A stretch of 64,000 nucleotides of DNA from Pleomorphomonas diazotrophica (GCF_002844595.1 NZ_PJNW01000016.1:94827-158826); one strand, 5' to 3'. Positions 19,204 to 28,460 are shown, numbered from the stretch's first letter. Program-made: numbers and translations. The notes: generated from the letters alone by a model not told the origin.

Positions 19204-20148
19204 ATGAACGCGCCTGATTCCGAAGAGATCGTCATTCCCGATGCCAAGCGCGGCAATTGGGTCGACCGGCTGTTGCCGGCCGGCGCCAAGCCCTACGCGC
19301 AGCTCGCCCGGCTCGATCGGCCGATCGGCTGGTGGCTGCTTCTCCTGCCCTGCTGGTGGTCGCTGGCGCTGGCAAGTGGAGCGGCCGGCCTGGCCTTTCC
19401 ATCGCCCTGGCATGCGCTGCTGTTTTTCGTCGGGGCCGTTGCGATGCGCGGCGCCGGCTGCACCTATAACGACATCGTCGACCGGGACATCGACGCCGCC
19501 GTGGCACGGACGCGAGCGCGACCCATCCCCTCGGGCCGCGTCAGCGCCGCCGGAGCAGTTGTCTTCCTGGTGCTGCAGGCGCTGGTGGGCCTCGCGGTTC
19601 TGCTCCAGTTCGACCGCTTCTCGATCATTCTCGGCCTCTGTTCGCTGGTGCCGGTGGCGATCTACCCGTTCATGAAGCGGATCACCCATTTCCCGCAGAT
19701 CGTGCTGGGCCTCTCCTTTTCCTGGGGCGCCCTGATGGGTTGGAGCGTGGTGTTCGGCCGTCTCGATGCGCCGGCCGTTCTCATCTACGTGGCGGCCATC
19801 CTCTGGACCTTCGCCTATGACACGATCTACGCCCACCAGGACCGCGAGGATGACGCTCTGATCGACCTCGGCTCGACGGCGCGCTATTTCGAGCGGTCGA
19901 CGCCGAAGCTGCTGACCGTCTGCTACGGCGCCGCCGTGCTGCTGCTCGGCGTGGCCTTCTATCTCGCCGACGCCAAGATCATTGCCTTCGTCGGTCTGGC
20001 AGCCTTTGCCCGCCATCTCGCCTGGCAGGTGGAGAAGTTCGACGCCGACGACGGCGAACTATGCCTTAGGATCTTCAAATCCAACCGCGATGCCGGTCTT
20101 GTCCTGACGGCCGGCCTCGTCATCGACGGGCTGCTCAAAGGCATGTAG
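19204..20148 (+). CDS. ubiA: 4-hydroxybenzoate polyprenyltransferase
   Basis: A 314-residue integral membrane prenyltransferase of ubiquinone synthesis. The two Asp-rich Mg-diphosphate motifs are NDIVDRDIDAAVARTRARP and YDTIYAHQDREDDA. ARLDRPIGWWLLLLPCWWSL is a typical N-terminal segment. About eight or nine hydrophobic helices fit the family. It is divergent from purD with a 142-nt gap and ends in a strong hairpin. Confidence 0.95.
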   Translation: MNAPDSEEIVIPDAKRGNWVDRLLPAGAKPYAQLARLDRPIGWWLLLLPCWWSLALASGAAGLAFPSPWHALLFFVGAVAMRGAGCTYNDIVDRDIDAAVARTRARPIPSGRVSAAGAVVFLVLQALVGLAVLLQFDRFSIILGLCSLVPVAIYPFMKRITHFPQIVLGLSFSWGALMGWSVVFGRLDAPAVLIYVAAILWTFAYDTIYAHQDREDDALIDLGSTARYFERSTPKLLTVCYGAAVLLLGVAFYLADAKIIAFVGLAAFARHLAWQVEKFDADDGELCLRIFKSNRDAGLVLTAGLVIDGLLKGM

Positions 20149-20177
20149 CCGGCCTCCGTTCAACGGACGCCGGCTAC
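20145..20177. terminator. Hairpin between convergent ubiA and the DUF6101 gene
   Basis: GTAGCCGGC and GCCGGCTAC form a perfect 9-bp stem, with CCGT/ACGG pairing inside the loop. It begins inside the ubiA stop region and may serve both convergent genes. There is no long T-run. Confidence 0.5.
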
Positions 20178-20198
20178 GGAACGCTTTCTGGAGTATGG

Positions 20199-20759
20199 TT
20201 ACTCGTAGCTGATGATCTCGCGCCAGTCGCGCAGAACCGGCATTTCGCCAGCGGCGCCCATCTTGCGGCGAACCAGGAAACGCGGCCGGCGTTCGGACAT
20301 GGATGCGTGGCGACGCCGCGGCGCCGGCTCGCCAACCGGAACCGATGCCTGAGGACCGACACGCTCCGCACCGGAAGCCGTGACCAGCAACATCGGCAAG
20401 CCGAGCCGACTGGACCAGCCCTGCCAATCGGCGGCGGCGGCCTCCATGTCGCGGGTTACAGTCAGCGGAATCGACATGGCCGGATCGCGATGCCGCAGCT
20501 CGACATGGGCGGTCAGGTCACCAGCGGCGTTGGGCTCGATCCTGACCGAGACGCCCTCGAAGGCGGCGAACGGCAGGCTGAGCGTCAGCGGCAAACCGGA
20601 CAATTTGCGTTGGACGACGACGCCGTCATCATCCATGTAGATGGCGGCTTCCTGAACAGGCCGACCGGCCTGCCCGACGTTGACGCACCACTTGGCCGGC
20701 AGATGCCCCGGATCGAGCCTAAGCGCCGTTTTCAGGCCCAGGGGAGTGGCTCCCGTCAT
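20199..20759 (-). CDS. DUF6101-family conserved hypothetical protein
   Basis: A 186-residue protein known only from alphaproteobacteria, to my recollection. LRLDPGHLPAKWCVNVG, YMDDDGVVVQRKL, PLTLSLPFAAFEGVSVRIEP and the C-terminal VLRDWREIISYE are the recognisable parts. There is no signal peptide or membrane helix. ATG at 20759 has GAGG about 9 nt upstream; the open frame reaches 20846. Function unknown. It is divergent from pmbA with a 437-nt gap. Confidence 0.7.
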   Translation of the reverse strand: MTGATPLGLKTALRLDPGHLPAKWCVNVGQAGRPVQEAAIYMDDDGVVVQRKLSGLPLTLSLPFAAFEGVSVRIEPNAAGDLTAHVELRHRDPAMSIPLTVTRDMEAAAADWQGWSSRLGLPMLLVTASGAERVGPQASVPVGEPAPRRRHASMSERRPRFLVRRKMGAAGEMPVLRDWREIISYE

Positions 20760-21196
20760 GCTCTTTGCCTCACTCGAAATCTTTTGACTATCCCTGTCGG
20801 GCCAAGCGTCATTTTTTGCGCCCGGTCCCGAAACCATGGCGAGCATAGGTCGAACGTCATCCCCGGCGGCTTAAGGGATTGGGTAAACTTTTTCTCGATT
20901 TTTGAGAGGGTTAGCGGAGTCTGAAGCGCCAAATCGCAGCAGGCCGTCAACCCTCGGTCAACCTTCGTTGACAACGAAGCTCCGGCCACCATGCCGGCTG
21001 CCGGGCCGGAACGACCCATAAAAGGCTTGCACGTCAAATGCTTGGCCGGCACAGTCCAAAGGCGGGTGAAAGACGCTTACGGTGAAGACCGGCAAGGAGT
21101 TGCCGCAATTCTGTAGGAGGAAGGCGGCGACAAGGCTTGTCGGCCGGCACCCCCAAGCCCTAAACACGGAACTCCCCGAACCGATCGGACACCCGC
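20760..21196. other. 437-nt intergenic region between the DUF6101 gene and pmbA
   Basis: No credible coding frame. It contains three copies of a GTCAAC half-site at about 20946, 20957 and (inverted, GTTGAC) 20967. The last two form a hairpin with a CTTC loop. It is less GC-rich than neighbouring coding DNA and includes T-tracts (20810-20820, 20889-20905). It is probably a divergent promoter region; no clean -35/-10 pair could be placed. Confidence 0.4.
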
Positions 21197-22540
21197 ATGA
21201 GCGATCTCGTCGACCTCGACCAACTGACCCAACAGGCCGCCCGCCTTGTCGAGGCGGCGCGCGCTGCCGGCGCCGATGCCGCCGATGCCGTTGCCGTTCG
21301 CTCCGTCAATCAGGTGGCGAGCGTCCTCAAGGGCAAGGTCGAGAAGATCGAGCACGCCGAGAATGACGATTTCGGCCTCCGGGTGTTCGTCGGCGACCGC
21401 AACGCCACCATCTCGGCGACGCTCGGCTCGGATGTGGAAGCACTGGCCGCCCGCGCCGTGGCCATGGCCCGCGCCGCGCCTCCCGACCGCTTCGCAGGCC
21501 TTGCCGACCACGCCCTGCTGGCCACCTCCTGGCCCGATATCGATCTTCTCGACGAGACGCCGGTCTCCGCCGCCGACCTTGCCGAGCGCGGCAAGGCGGT
21601 CGAAGCGGCGGCCATGGCCGTCGATGGCGTGACCAATACCACCGGCGCCAGCGCCTACTGGGCGCGCGGCGGCATGGCGCTGGTGACTTCGAGCGGCTTC
21701 TCGGGCGCCTATGAATCCTCCGGCCACGGCCATTCGGTCGCGGCCATCGCCGGCAGCGGCACTGGCATGGAACGCGACTGGGACTCGTCATCGAAGACCC
21801 ACCTCGCCGACCTCGAAAGCGCCGAGACCGTCGGCACCCGGGCCGGCGACCGCGCCGTGCGCCGCCTCAATCCGCGTCAGGTGGCGACCCAGACGGCAAC
21901 GGTGGTCTATGACCCGCGCGTTGCCACCAGCCTGATCGGCGCGCTGATCGGCGCCATTTCGGGCGCGTCGATCGCCCGCCGTTCGTCCTTTTTGAAGGAT
22001 CGGCTCGGTCAGCAGTTGTTCGGTCCGAACATCCGAATCACCGACGATCCCTTGCGGCGACGCGGTCCCGGCTCGCGCCCCTTCGATGGCGAGGGCGTCG
22101 GCGCCGCGCCGCTGGACCTCGTCGAGGACGGCGTCCTCAAGACGTGGCTGCTCGACAGCGCCACGGCGCGCGAACTCGGCCTTGAGACCAACGGCCGGGC
22201 CGGCCGCGGCACGGGCGCGCCGAACCCCTCGTCCACCAACGTGCTGCTGCATCCGGGCGATCAATCGCCGGCCGAGATGATCGCGGCTGTGGGCACCGGC
22301 CTCTACGTCACCGACTTCATCGGCCACGGCGCCAATCTCGTCACCGGCGACTACTCGCGCGGCGCCGCCGGCTTCTGGATCGAGAATGGCGAGATCGCCT
22401 ATCCGGTGGCCGAGATCACCGTCGCCGGCAACCTTCTCGACATGTTCCGCGAACTGGTGCCGGCCGACGACATCGAGTTCCGCTCGGCCTTCACCGCGCC
22501 GACGGTGGCCATCGGGGGACTGACGATTGCCGGCCGCTGA
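21197..22540 (+). CDS. pmbA: PmbA/TldE-family protein (metalloprotease subunit)
   Basis: A 447-residue partner of TldD (found here at 29992-31413). In E. coli TldD/TldE form a heterodimeric protease that matures microcin B17 and degrades CcdA. KGKVEKIEHAENDDFGLRVFVG, LVTSSGFSGAYESS and RRGPGSRPFDGEGV are typical, as is the C-terminal GLTIAGR. It lacks the HExxxH found in TldD, as PmbA proteins do. No peptide precursor gene was found beside it. It overlaps the next gene by 14 nt. Confidence 0.93.
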   Translation: MSDLVDLDQLTQQAARLVEAARAAGADAADAVAVRSVNQVASVLKGKVEKIEHAENDDFGLRVFVGDRNATISATLGSDVEALAARAVAMARAAPPDRFAGLADHALLATSWPDIDLLDETPVSAADLAERGKAVEAAAMAVDGVTNTTGASAYWARGGMALVTSSGFSGAYESSGHGHSVAAIAGSGTGMERDWDSSSKTHLADLESAETVGTRAGDRAVRRLNPRQVATQTATVVYDPRVATSLIGALIGAISGASIARRSSFLKDRLGQQLFGPNIRITDDPLRRRGPGSRPFDGEGVGAAPLDLVEDGVLKTWLLDSATARELGLETNGRAGRGTGAPNPSSTNVLLHPGDQSPAEMIAAVGTGLYVTDFIGHGANLVTGDYSRGAAGFWIENGEIAYPVAEITVAGNLLDMFRELVPADDIEFRSAFTAPTVAIGGLTIAGR

Positions 22541-23321
22541 CAGCGCACGCATCGACGAGGACACAGCGCTCCTTTCGGACGCGGCGCTCGCCGCCGCCAG
22601 CATCGGTCTGTCCTTCTTCCGCCGCGATCCGCGGGTCTGGAAGAAGGACAACGACTCGCCGGTCAGCGAGGCGGACCTCGCCATCGACCGTTTCCTGAAG
22701 GAACGGCTTCTGGCCGCCCGCCCCAACTACGGCTGGCTGTCGGAGGAAACGGAGGACGATCCGGCCAGGCTCGGCTGCGAGCGGGTCTTCGTGGTCGATC
22801 CGATCGACGGCACCCGGGGTTTCATTGCCGGTTCCGATCAGTGGACCATTTCGCTCGCCGTGGTCGAGAACGGGCGACCGGTGGCGGCGGCACTCCTGCA
22901 GCCGTCGGTGAGCCATCTCTACACCGCCGGCCATCGGCGCGGCGCCTTTCTCGACGGCAACCGCCTGCGCTTGCAGCCGCGCTCCAGCCTTGCCGGAGTG
23001 CGCGTCGCCGGACCGGCCGTGCTGATCTCGCGCCTGTCCAGGCCGGTGCCAACGTTGAGGAGCCGGGGCTATGTCGCCTCACTGGCGCTCCGGATCGCCA
23101 TGGTCGCCGACGGCACGCTCGACCTCGCCTTTGCTCGCGGCGGGGCCCATGACTGGGACCTCGCGGCCGCCGACCTGATCGTGGCCGAAGCGGGCGGAAC
23201 GCTTGAGACCATCGACGGCGCGCCGATGGTCTACAACCGGCCCGATGCCCATCATGACAGCCTCGTCGCCGGTCTGCCGACGCTGACGCGAGCGGCGGCG
23301 GCGGCAATCGGCCCTTACTGA
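22527..23321 (+). CDS. 3'(2'),5'-bisphosphate nucleotidase / inositol monophosphatase family
   Basis: A 264-residue Mg-dependent phosphatase. NDSPVSEADLAIDRFL, LSEETEDD, VDPIDGTRGFIAGSDQWTIS and GGAHDWDLAAADLIVAEAGG give the metal-binding site. It most resembles CysQ-type enzymes that hydrolyse PAP from sulfate assimilation, but IMPase or histidinol-phosphatase activity cannot be excluded. The start is a TTG at 22527 with GGGGGA upstream, inside the end of pmbA; no ATG is available nearby. Confidence 0.85.
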   Translation: MPAADSARIDEDTALLSDAALAAASIGLSFFRRDPRVWKKDNDSPVSEADLAIDRFLKERLLAARPNYGWLSEETEDDPARLGCERVFVVDPIDGTRGFIAGSDQWTISLAVVENGRPVAAALLQPSVSHLYTAGHRRGAFLDGNRLRLQPRSSLAGVRVAGPAVLISRLSRPVPTLRSRGYVASLALRIAMVADGTLDLAFARGGAHDWDLAAADLIVAEAGGTLETIDGAPMVYNRPDAHHDSLVAGLPTLTRAAAAAIGPY

Positions 23322-23407
23322 ACAGGCACCCTTGCAAAATAGGCCGGGCTTGACGAAAAGAAGCTGGGCGGCCTGCGGGAGGTGCCCGGTGCGGAAGGCG
23401 GAGTTTC

Positions 23408-23641
23408 ATGACGACCGAAGTCACCTCAAAGCAACTGCTTCATCTGGTCATCGGCGGCGAGATGAAGGCGCTCGACTCCACTGAGTTTGCCGATATCAAT
23501 GCCATCGACATCGTCGGGGCCTTTCCCAACTATGCCGCCGCCTATGCCGCCTGGAAGCAAAAGGCGCAGGCCACCGTCGATCAGGCGCAGACACGCTATT
23601 TCATCGTCCACCTGCATCGCCTTCTGGACCCGTCGACCTGA
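23408..23641 (+). CDS. DUF4170 small protein
   Basis: A 77-residue soluble protein. LLHLVIGGEMKALDSTEF, VGAFPNYAAAYAAWKQKAQ and RYFIVHLHRLLDP match the DUF4170 pattern of alphaproteobacteria. It lies just upstream of the acyltransferase, waaA and lpxK on the same strand, so a link to lipopolysaccharide synthesis is possible but unproven. Confidence 0.85.
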   Translation: MTTEVTSKQLLHLVIGGEMKALDSTEFADINAIDIVGAFPNYAAAYAAWKQKAQATVDQAQTRYFIVHLHRLLDPST

Positions 23642-23710
23642 TGCCGAGCCTGAACGAACGACACGTCGAGACGCTGCACGCGCAGCGTCTTTTGTTCCCG
23701 GAGATGCCGC

Positions 23711-24454
23711 TTGCCACTTGATCGGAAAATCCTTGGCAGCGCGCCCGTCAGCCGTGCCCTGTCGCATCTGCTCGCCTGGCATGTTCTGACCGTATTCCGC
23801 ACGGCCCGCCTGACGGTGGTGCCGGCCGAGGCGTTCGATGTGGCGCGGGCCGAGGCGCCGGCGATCTTCACCTTCTGGCACGGCCTTGCCATGATGACGC
23901 CACGCGCCGTGCCGATCGACCTGCCGATCGTGCCGATGATCGCCCGCAACGCGGCGGCCGGTGTCGTTGCCGATGCCGTCGGCACACAGGGCATCCGAAC
24001 CATCAGGGCCTCCGGCTCGCAAGGAGCCCATACCCAGCACAGGAAAGGTGGGGCTGCCGGCTTCCGCCAAGCCTTGCGGGAGCTCAAAGCCGGCAACTCC
24101 GTGCTGATGACCGCCGACGTGCCGAAAGTGTCCCAGGTCTCCGGCAAGGGCGTCATCCATCTGGCCCGACTGTCCGGCCGGCCGATCATTCCCATCGCCT
24201 ATGTGTCGCGTTACGGCCTTCGCTTCAACAACTGGGATCGCATGGTGGTGGACCTGCCCTTCTCGCCGGCCACCCTCCGGCACGGCGCGCCGATCCGCGT
24301 TCCGGCCGATGCCGATGACGAGGCCGTCGAAAGGCTGAGGCGCTACCTCACCGAAGAGCTTGATCGGATCACGCAAGACGCCTACGAACGCACGGGAATC
24401 GCGGGGAAGTTCATACCCGGTCCAACCAACCAAGACCCTGCCGCCGATGGCTGA
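23711..24454 (+). CDS. Lysophospholipid acyltransferase-family protein (DUF374)
   Basis: A 247-residue protein of the DUF374 group, related to LPLAT acyltransferases and found beside waaA in Rhizobiales. FTFWHGLAMM supplies the catalytic-like His. The second block reads LMTADVPKVSQVSGKGVIHL where most relatives have a PDGPxGP-type sequence. GRPIIPIAY follows. It may acylate lipid A or another envelope lipid. The start is TTG at 23711 with CGGAG about 8 nt upstream; no ATG is in frame nearby. It overlaps waaA by 8 nt. Confidence 0.8.
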   Translation: MPLDRKILGSAPVSRALSHLLAWHVLTVFRTARLTVVPAEAFDVARAEAPAIFTFWHGLAMMTPRAVPIDLPIVPMIARNAAAGVVADAVGTQGIRTIRASGSQGAHTQHRKGGAAGFRQALRELKAGNSVLMTADVPKVSQVSGKGVIHLARLSGRPIIPIAYVSRYGLRFNNWDRMVVDLPFSPATLRHGAPIRVPADADDEAVERLRRYLTEELDRITQDAYERTGIAGKFIPGPTNQDPAADG

Positions 24455-25745
24455 TCTCGGAGACGCGCTGCTTTCGACGTGGATCGCCCTGACCCGGCTT
24501 GTCAGCCCGGTCGGCGCGATCATCGTTGGCGCGCGTCGGCGTCGCGGCAAGGAAGATCCGGCTCGGTCAGCCGAACGCCTCGGCCATCCTTCCGCGCCGC
24601 GGCCGGAGGGACCGCTCGTCTGGGTGCATGCGGTCAGCGTCGGCGAAGCGATGGCTGCGATGCCGATGGTGGATCGGCTGATCGCCGAAGGCAAGGGCGT
24701 GCTGGTCACCACGGTCACCACCACCTCGGCCGCGCTGGTCGGCCATCGGTTGAGACCGGGGCTGATCCATCAGTTTGCTCCGCTCGACCTTGCCGGCCCG
24801 GTCGATCGCTTTCTTGCACATTGGCGCCCGGATCTGGCTCTGTTCGTCGAAAGCGAGATCTGGCCGGTGGCCATCGGCCGTCTTGCGGATCATGGCATAC
24901 CCCTGGTCGTCGCCAATGCCAGGCTGTCGCCGCGCTCGTTCCAGGGCTGGCAACGGGCAACGCCCGCGGCCAGGGCGGTGTTTCGCCGCATGTCGCTGGT
25001 GCTCGCCCAGACCGACGACGACGGCGCGCGCTTCTCCCGGCTCGGGGCGCCTGAGGTGACCGTAACCGGAAACATCAAGTTCGATGCCGGTCTGCCGGAT
25101 GTCGGCGTCGCGGATCTCGACGCGTTGCAGGATGGCATCGGTGAGCGGCCGATGGTGCTTGCGGCCTCCACGCACCCCGGCGAGGACGAGGTGGTGCTGA
25201 CGGCGTTCCTGAAGCTCAGGGAAAGTCGTCCGCAGGCGCTGCTCGTCATCGTGCCTCGCCACCCGGTGCGCGGAAGCGACATCGCGCTTCTGTCGCAAGC
25301 GGCCGGCCTCGAGACGCGCCGCCGCGGCGCAGGAGATGCTCCGGACGCCACGACCGACGTCTATGTGGCCGATACGCTCGGCGAGCTGGCCGCTTTCTTC
25401 CGGCTCGCCGACGTGGTGTTGATGGGGGGAACCTTCATCGACGGCATCGGCGGTCACAATCTCATCGAGCCAGCCCGCCTCGGCGCCGCCGTCGTTTGCG
25501 GCCAGTATTTTTCCAACTGGCTCGACATCTACCGTGCCTTCATCGAAGCCGGCGGCCTTAAGGTGGCCCGATCAACAGACGAACTCGCGAATGCGACGCT
25601 GAGCCTCATCAACGATCCCGCTCTCAAAGCCACTCAGGCCGCGGCCGGCCAGCGGGTCGTGGCGGGCTCAGCCGGTGCCGTAGCACGCACCATAGAGGCG
25701 ATCACGCCGCTGATCGGGCGACACGCAGGTGGCGGTCCATGCTGA
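24447..25745 (+). CDS. waaA: 3-deoxy-D-manno-octulosonic acid (Kdo) transferase
   Basis: A 432-residue GT30 glycosyltransferase that adds Kdo to lipid IVA at the inner membrane. LVWVHAVSVGEAMAAMP, the ESEIWPV segment near residue 130, NARLSPRSF, TGNIKFD, ASTHPGEDEVV and GGTFIDGIGGHNLIEPARLGA are family signatures. ATG at 24447 is in the end of the upstream gene (8-nt overlap) and gives the usual length. It overlaps lpxK by 7 nt. Confidence 0.95.
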   Translation: MADLGDALLSTWIALTRLVSPVGAIIVGARRRRGKEDPARSAERLGHPSAPRPEGPLVWVHAVSVGEAMAAMPMVDRLIAEGKGVLVTTVTTTSAALVGHRLRPGLIHQFAPLDLAGPVDRFLAHWRPDLALFVESEIWPVAIGRLADHGIPLVVANARLSPRSFQGWQRATPAARAVFRRMSLVLAQTDDDGARFSRLGAPEVTVTGNIKFDAGLPDVGVADLDALQDGIGERPMVLAASTHPGEDEVVLTAFLKLRESRPQALLVIVPRHPVRGSDIALLSQAAGLETRRRGAGDAPDATTDVYVADTLGELAAFFRLADVVLMGGTFIDGIGGHNLIEPARLGAAVVCGQYFSNWLDIYRAFIEAGGLKVARSTDELANATLSLINDPALKATQAAAGQRVVAGSAGAVARTIEAITPLIGRHAGGGPC

Positions 25746-26758
25746 CACCGGCCTTCTGGTGGAAACGCAAGGGTATTGCCGCCCTGCTGCTGGCACCGAT
25801 CGGCCTCCTCTATGGCGCTGTCACAGCGCGGCGCATGCACCGACCTGGCGGGGCCGAGCCACCACTGCCTCTGGTCTGCGTCGGCAACTTCGTGGCCGGC
25901 GGCGCCGGCAAGACACCCACCGCCATCGCATTGGCCCATTCGGCACGCTCGGTCGGTCTCGACCCTTGCTTTCTCACCCGCGGTCACGGCGGCCGCCTCA
26001 AGGGACCGCTGCTCGTCAACATCGACCGTCACACGGCGGCCGAGGTTGGCGATGAAGCCCTGTTGCTCGCCCGCGTGGCGCCAACGGTGGTGTCACGCCG
26101 GCGCGCCGATGCCTTTTCTCTTCTCAAGGCGACCGGCACCGACCTCTGCATCATGGACGACGGTTTTCAGAACCCGTCGGTGAAAAAGACCTTCAGCTTC
26201 GTGGTCGTCGATGGCGCGGTTGGCGTGGGCAATGGCCTGCCGCTGCCGGCCGGCCCGCTCCGGGCACCGCTTCGGCGGCAGATGCTGCTCGCCGACGCAA
26301 TCATCGTGTATGGCGACAGCAAGAACGGCCAGCGCATTGTCCGCACCGCAGCTCGCGCCGGCAAGCCGGTATTCCGGGCGGCGCTGGTCGCCAACGCAGC
26401 GCCTGCCGACCCGCGCCGCCGGCTCTATGCCTTCGCCGGCATCGGCCGGCCGGAGAAGTTCTTCCGCTCGCTCGAGGACGAAGGCTACCGCCTCGCCGCC
26501 CGCCGCGCTTTCCCCGATCACTATCCCTACCGTTTCCAGGACTTGGCCCATCTGCTCGACGAGGCCGACATGCTCGATGCGGTGCCGGTCACCACCGAGA
26601 AGGATGCGGTGCGGCTGCCGCGCGGCATCGTCGGCAGCAACTGGTCGCGCGATCGCGTCGCCGTCTTCGGCGTGCACACACGCTTTTCCGAAGAGCATGC
26701 AGTGGGGTCGCTGCTTCTCGACATCCGCCGACGCTGGATGGCGCGGCATTTCAGCTGA
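25739..26758 (+). CDS. lpxK: Tetraacyldisaccharide 4'-kinase
   Basis: A 339-residue enzyme that phosphorylates the 4' position of the lipid A precursor. An N-terminal membrane anchor (KGIAALLLAPIGLLYGAV) precedes the Walker A GNFVAGGAGKTP. LTRGHGG, GDEALLLAR, CIMDDGFQNPSVKK and TTEKDAVRLP are conserved. Full length. It completes the overlapping acyltransferase-waaA-lpxK cluster and faces the DUF2093 gene. Confidence 0.96.
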   Translation: MLTPAFWWKRKGIAALLLAPIGLLYGAVTARRMHRPGGAEPPLPLVCVGNFVAGGAGKTPTAIALAHSARSVGLDPCFLTRGHGGRLKGPLLVNIDRHTAAEVGDEALLLARVAPTVVSRRRADAFSLLKATGTDLCIMDDGFQNPSVKKTFSFVVVDGAVGVGNGLPLPAGPLRAPLRRQMLLADAIIVYGDSKNGQRIVRTAARAGKPVFRAALVANAAPADPRRRLYAFAGIGRPEKFFRSLEDEGYRLAARRAFPDHYPYRFQDLAHLLDEADMLDAVPVTTEKDAVRLPRGIVGSNWSRDRVAVFGVHTRFSEEHAVGSLLLDIRRRWMARHFS

Positions 26759-26787
26759 AATCTGCGTCGGAAGCCGAGCCTGTCGGC

Positions 26788-26812
26788 GCCCCGCTCAGCG
26801 GGCGCCGGTGTG
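26788..26812. terminator. GC-rich hairpin between convergent lpxK and the DUF2093 gene
   Basis: CGGCGCCC and GGGCGCCG pair, with GCT/AGC continuing the stem past one bulged C. It overlaps the last codons of the DUF2093 gene. No T-run follows, so factor-independent termination is uncertain. Confidence 0.35.
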
Positions 26813-27019
26813 CCGACGATAGGCCGTCAGCGCCGCCTCGGCATCGATATAGGGTTCCTGGTGCTCGACGGACCAGTATTTCAGGTCCTGCAGCAGGATC
26901 GGACGGCCGGTGATCGCGCAGCGGACGTAGTTTCCGTTGCGAAGGATCTGGTAGTCGCCGTCGAGGTAGCGGATCTGCGCCTCGCCGCCGCCGAAAGGGG
27001 TGTCCGTGCTGTTCAACAT
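26795..27019 (-). CDS. DUF2093 small protein
   Basis: A 74-residue protein. IRYLDGDYQILRNGNYVRCAITG, ILLQDLKYWSVEHQEPY and DAEAAL match the DUF2093 family of alphaproteobacteria. Soluble, no motif of known activity. It is convergent with lpxK; DUF2093 genes are often near lpxK in Rhizobiales as I recall. Confidence 0.88.
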   Translation of the reverse strand: MLNSTDTPFGGGEAQIRYLDGDYQILRNGNYVRCAITGRPILLQDLKYWSVEHQEPYIDAEAALTAYRRHTGAR

Positions 27020-27059
27020 GGAAGGTGAATAACCTCCGCCCGACCGCCGCGCAAGAGGT

Positions 27060-28409
27060 TCATGCCCTGGCAGCGAGGCGGTCGATCGACCGTCCGGCCA
27101 GCCAGAGGGCCGGCAGGCCGAACAGGGCGGCCCCGATGCTCCACCAGAGGATCACCGCGTCGGCGCTGCCAAACCAGATGCCGAGCCAGCAGAAAGGCAG
27201 CGTGCCGAGCGTGGCGCGGCCCCAGTTGAACATGGTCGAGTAGGACGCAAAGCCGAGGTTGTTGAAGGCGGCGTTAGCAACGAACAGCGCGCCGGTGAAG
27301 ATGAAGGTGGGCGCCGCCCATAGGCAGTAGAAGGCGATCATCTCCGCAACGCGGCCGGTCGCCTGGAAGGCCCAGTTGATGGCATCGGTACCGAGGAACA
27401 GCAGCAGCCAGATCGCTGCCACATAGATGGCCGTGAACAGGGTGCTGTCGGCCAGCGTCTTGCGAACCCGGTCGAAGCGGCGGGCACCGACATTCTGGCC
27501 GAAGATGGCGCCGACCGAACCGGTGAGCGCGAAGATGCCGGCAAAACACAGCGGATAGATGCGGCCGATGATCGACCAACCGGCCACCGCTTCGGTTCCG
27601 AAGCGGGCGACATAGGCGGTGACGATCATGTTGCTGATCGGCGTCGCAAGGTTGGTGAGGATGGCCGGGAAGGCAATGGTGAGGAGCGGCGCGATGTCGT
27701 GGCGGACGCTGTCCATCGTCGGGCGTGCCAGCGCATTGAGGCGCGGGACCAAGCCATACCAGCCGACACCGATCGCCACGAAGCGGATCAGCACCGTGAC
27801 GATGGCGGCGCCGGTGACGCCGAGGTCGAGCGCGAAGATGAAGATCGGGTCGAGGATCGCCGTCGCGGCGGCACCAGAGACGTTGATCCAGAGCGTCATG
27901 CGCGGTGCGCCGAAGGCCATCAGCACGCCACCCATGGCCATGCTGAGGGCGAGCGGCGGCATGCCCAGCATGGTGATCCAGAGGAAATGTCGGGTCACCT
28001 CGAACTCGCGCCCAGCAGCGCCGAGCAAGGCAAGGCAAGGGTCGAGTACCATGGCGATCGCCAAGGTCACGGCGCTGGTAGCGGCGAAGGAAATGATCAG
28101 ACCGGAGGTGGCGACACGCCTCGCCGCGGCCCGATCGCCGGCGCCGATCCGCCGGGCGGTCAGCGCCGTCACGCCGATGGAGAAGCCGATGCCGACCGAG
28201 ACCAGCACGAACAGCACGGCGCCGGCATAGCCCATGGCCGCCGTCAGCACTTCGTCGCCGAGGAGCGAAATATAGAGGAGGTTGACGAGGTCGACGGTGA
28301 AGATCGCCATCAGCCCCAGCGAACCAAGGGCGGTCAACGCCACCACGTGGCGGAACACCGATCCTTCCACATAGGCGGCGTCGGCGGGCGCACTGGCGGC
28401 ATGCGTCAT
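27060..28409 (-). CDS. MATE-family multidrug efflux transporter
   Basis: A 449-residue integral membrane protein with about 12 hydrophobic helices in two MatE repeats. FTVDLVNLLYISLLGDEVLTA, GVTALTARRIGAGDRAAARR and the second-repeat GSVGAIFGQNVGARRFDRVRK are typical. It is expected to export cationic compounds in exchange for Na+ or H+. Substrate not readable. It lies 40 nt from the DUF2093 gene on the same strand. Confidence 0.9.
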   Translation of the reverse strand: MTHAASAPADAAYVEGSVFRHVVALTALGSLGLMAIFTVDLVNLLYISLLGDEVLTAAMGYAGAVLFVLVSVGIGFSIGVTALTARRIGAGDRAAARRVATSGLIISFAATSAVTLAIAMVLDPCLALLGAAGREFEVTRHFLWITMLGMPPLALSMAMGGVLMAFGAPRMTLWINVSGAAATAILDPIFIFALDLGVTGAAIVTVLIRFVAIGVGWYGLVPRLNALARPTMDSVRHDIAPLLTIAFPAILTNLATPISNMIVTAYVARFGTEAVAGWSIIGRIYPLCFAGIFALTGSVGAIFGQNVGARRFDRVRKTLADSTLFTAIYVAAIWLLLFLGTDAINWAFQATGRVAEMIAFYCLWAAPTFIFTGALFVANAAFNNLGFASYSTMFNWGRATLGTLPFCWLGIWFGSADAVILWWSIGAALFGLPALWLAGRSIDRLAARA

Positions 28410-28460
28410 CTTGGACCTCTCGCGATCAGAAGCAGGCGAAACGACGGGAGGCCCGTCGGC

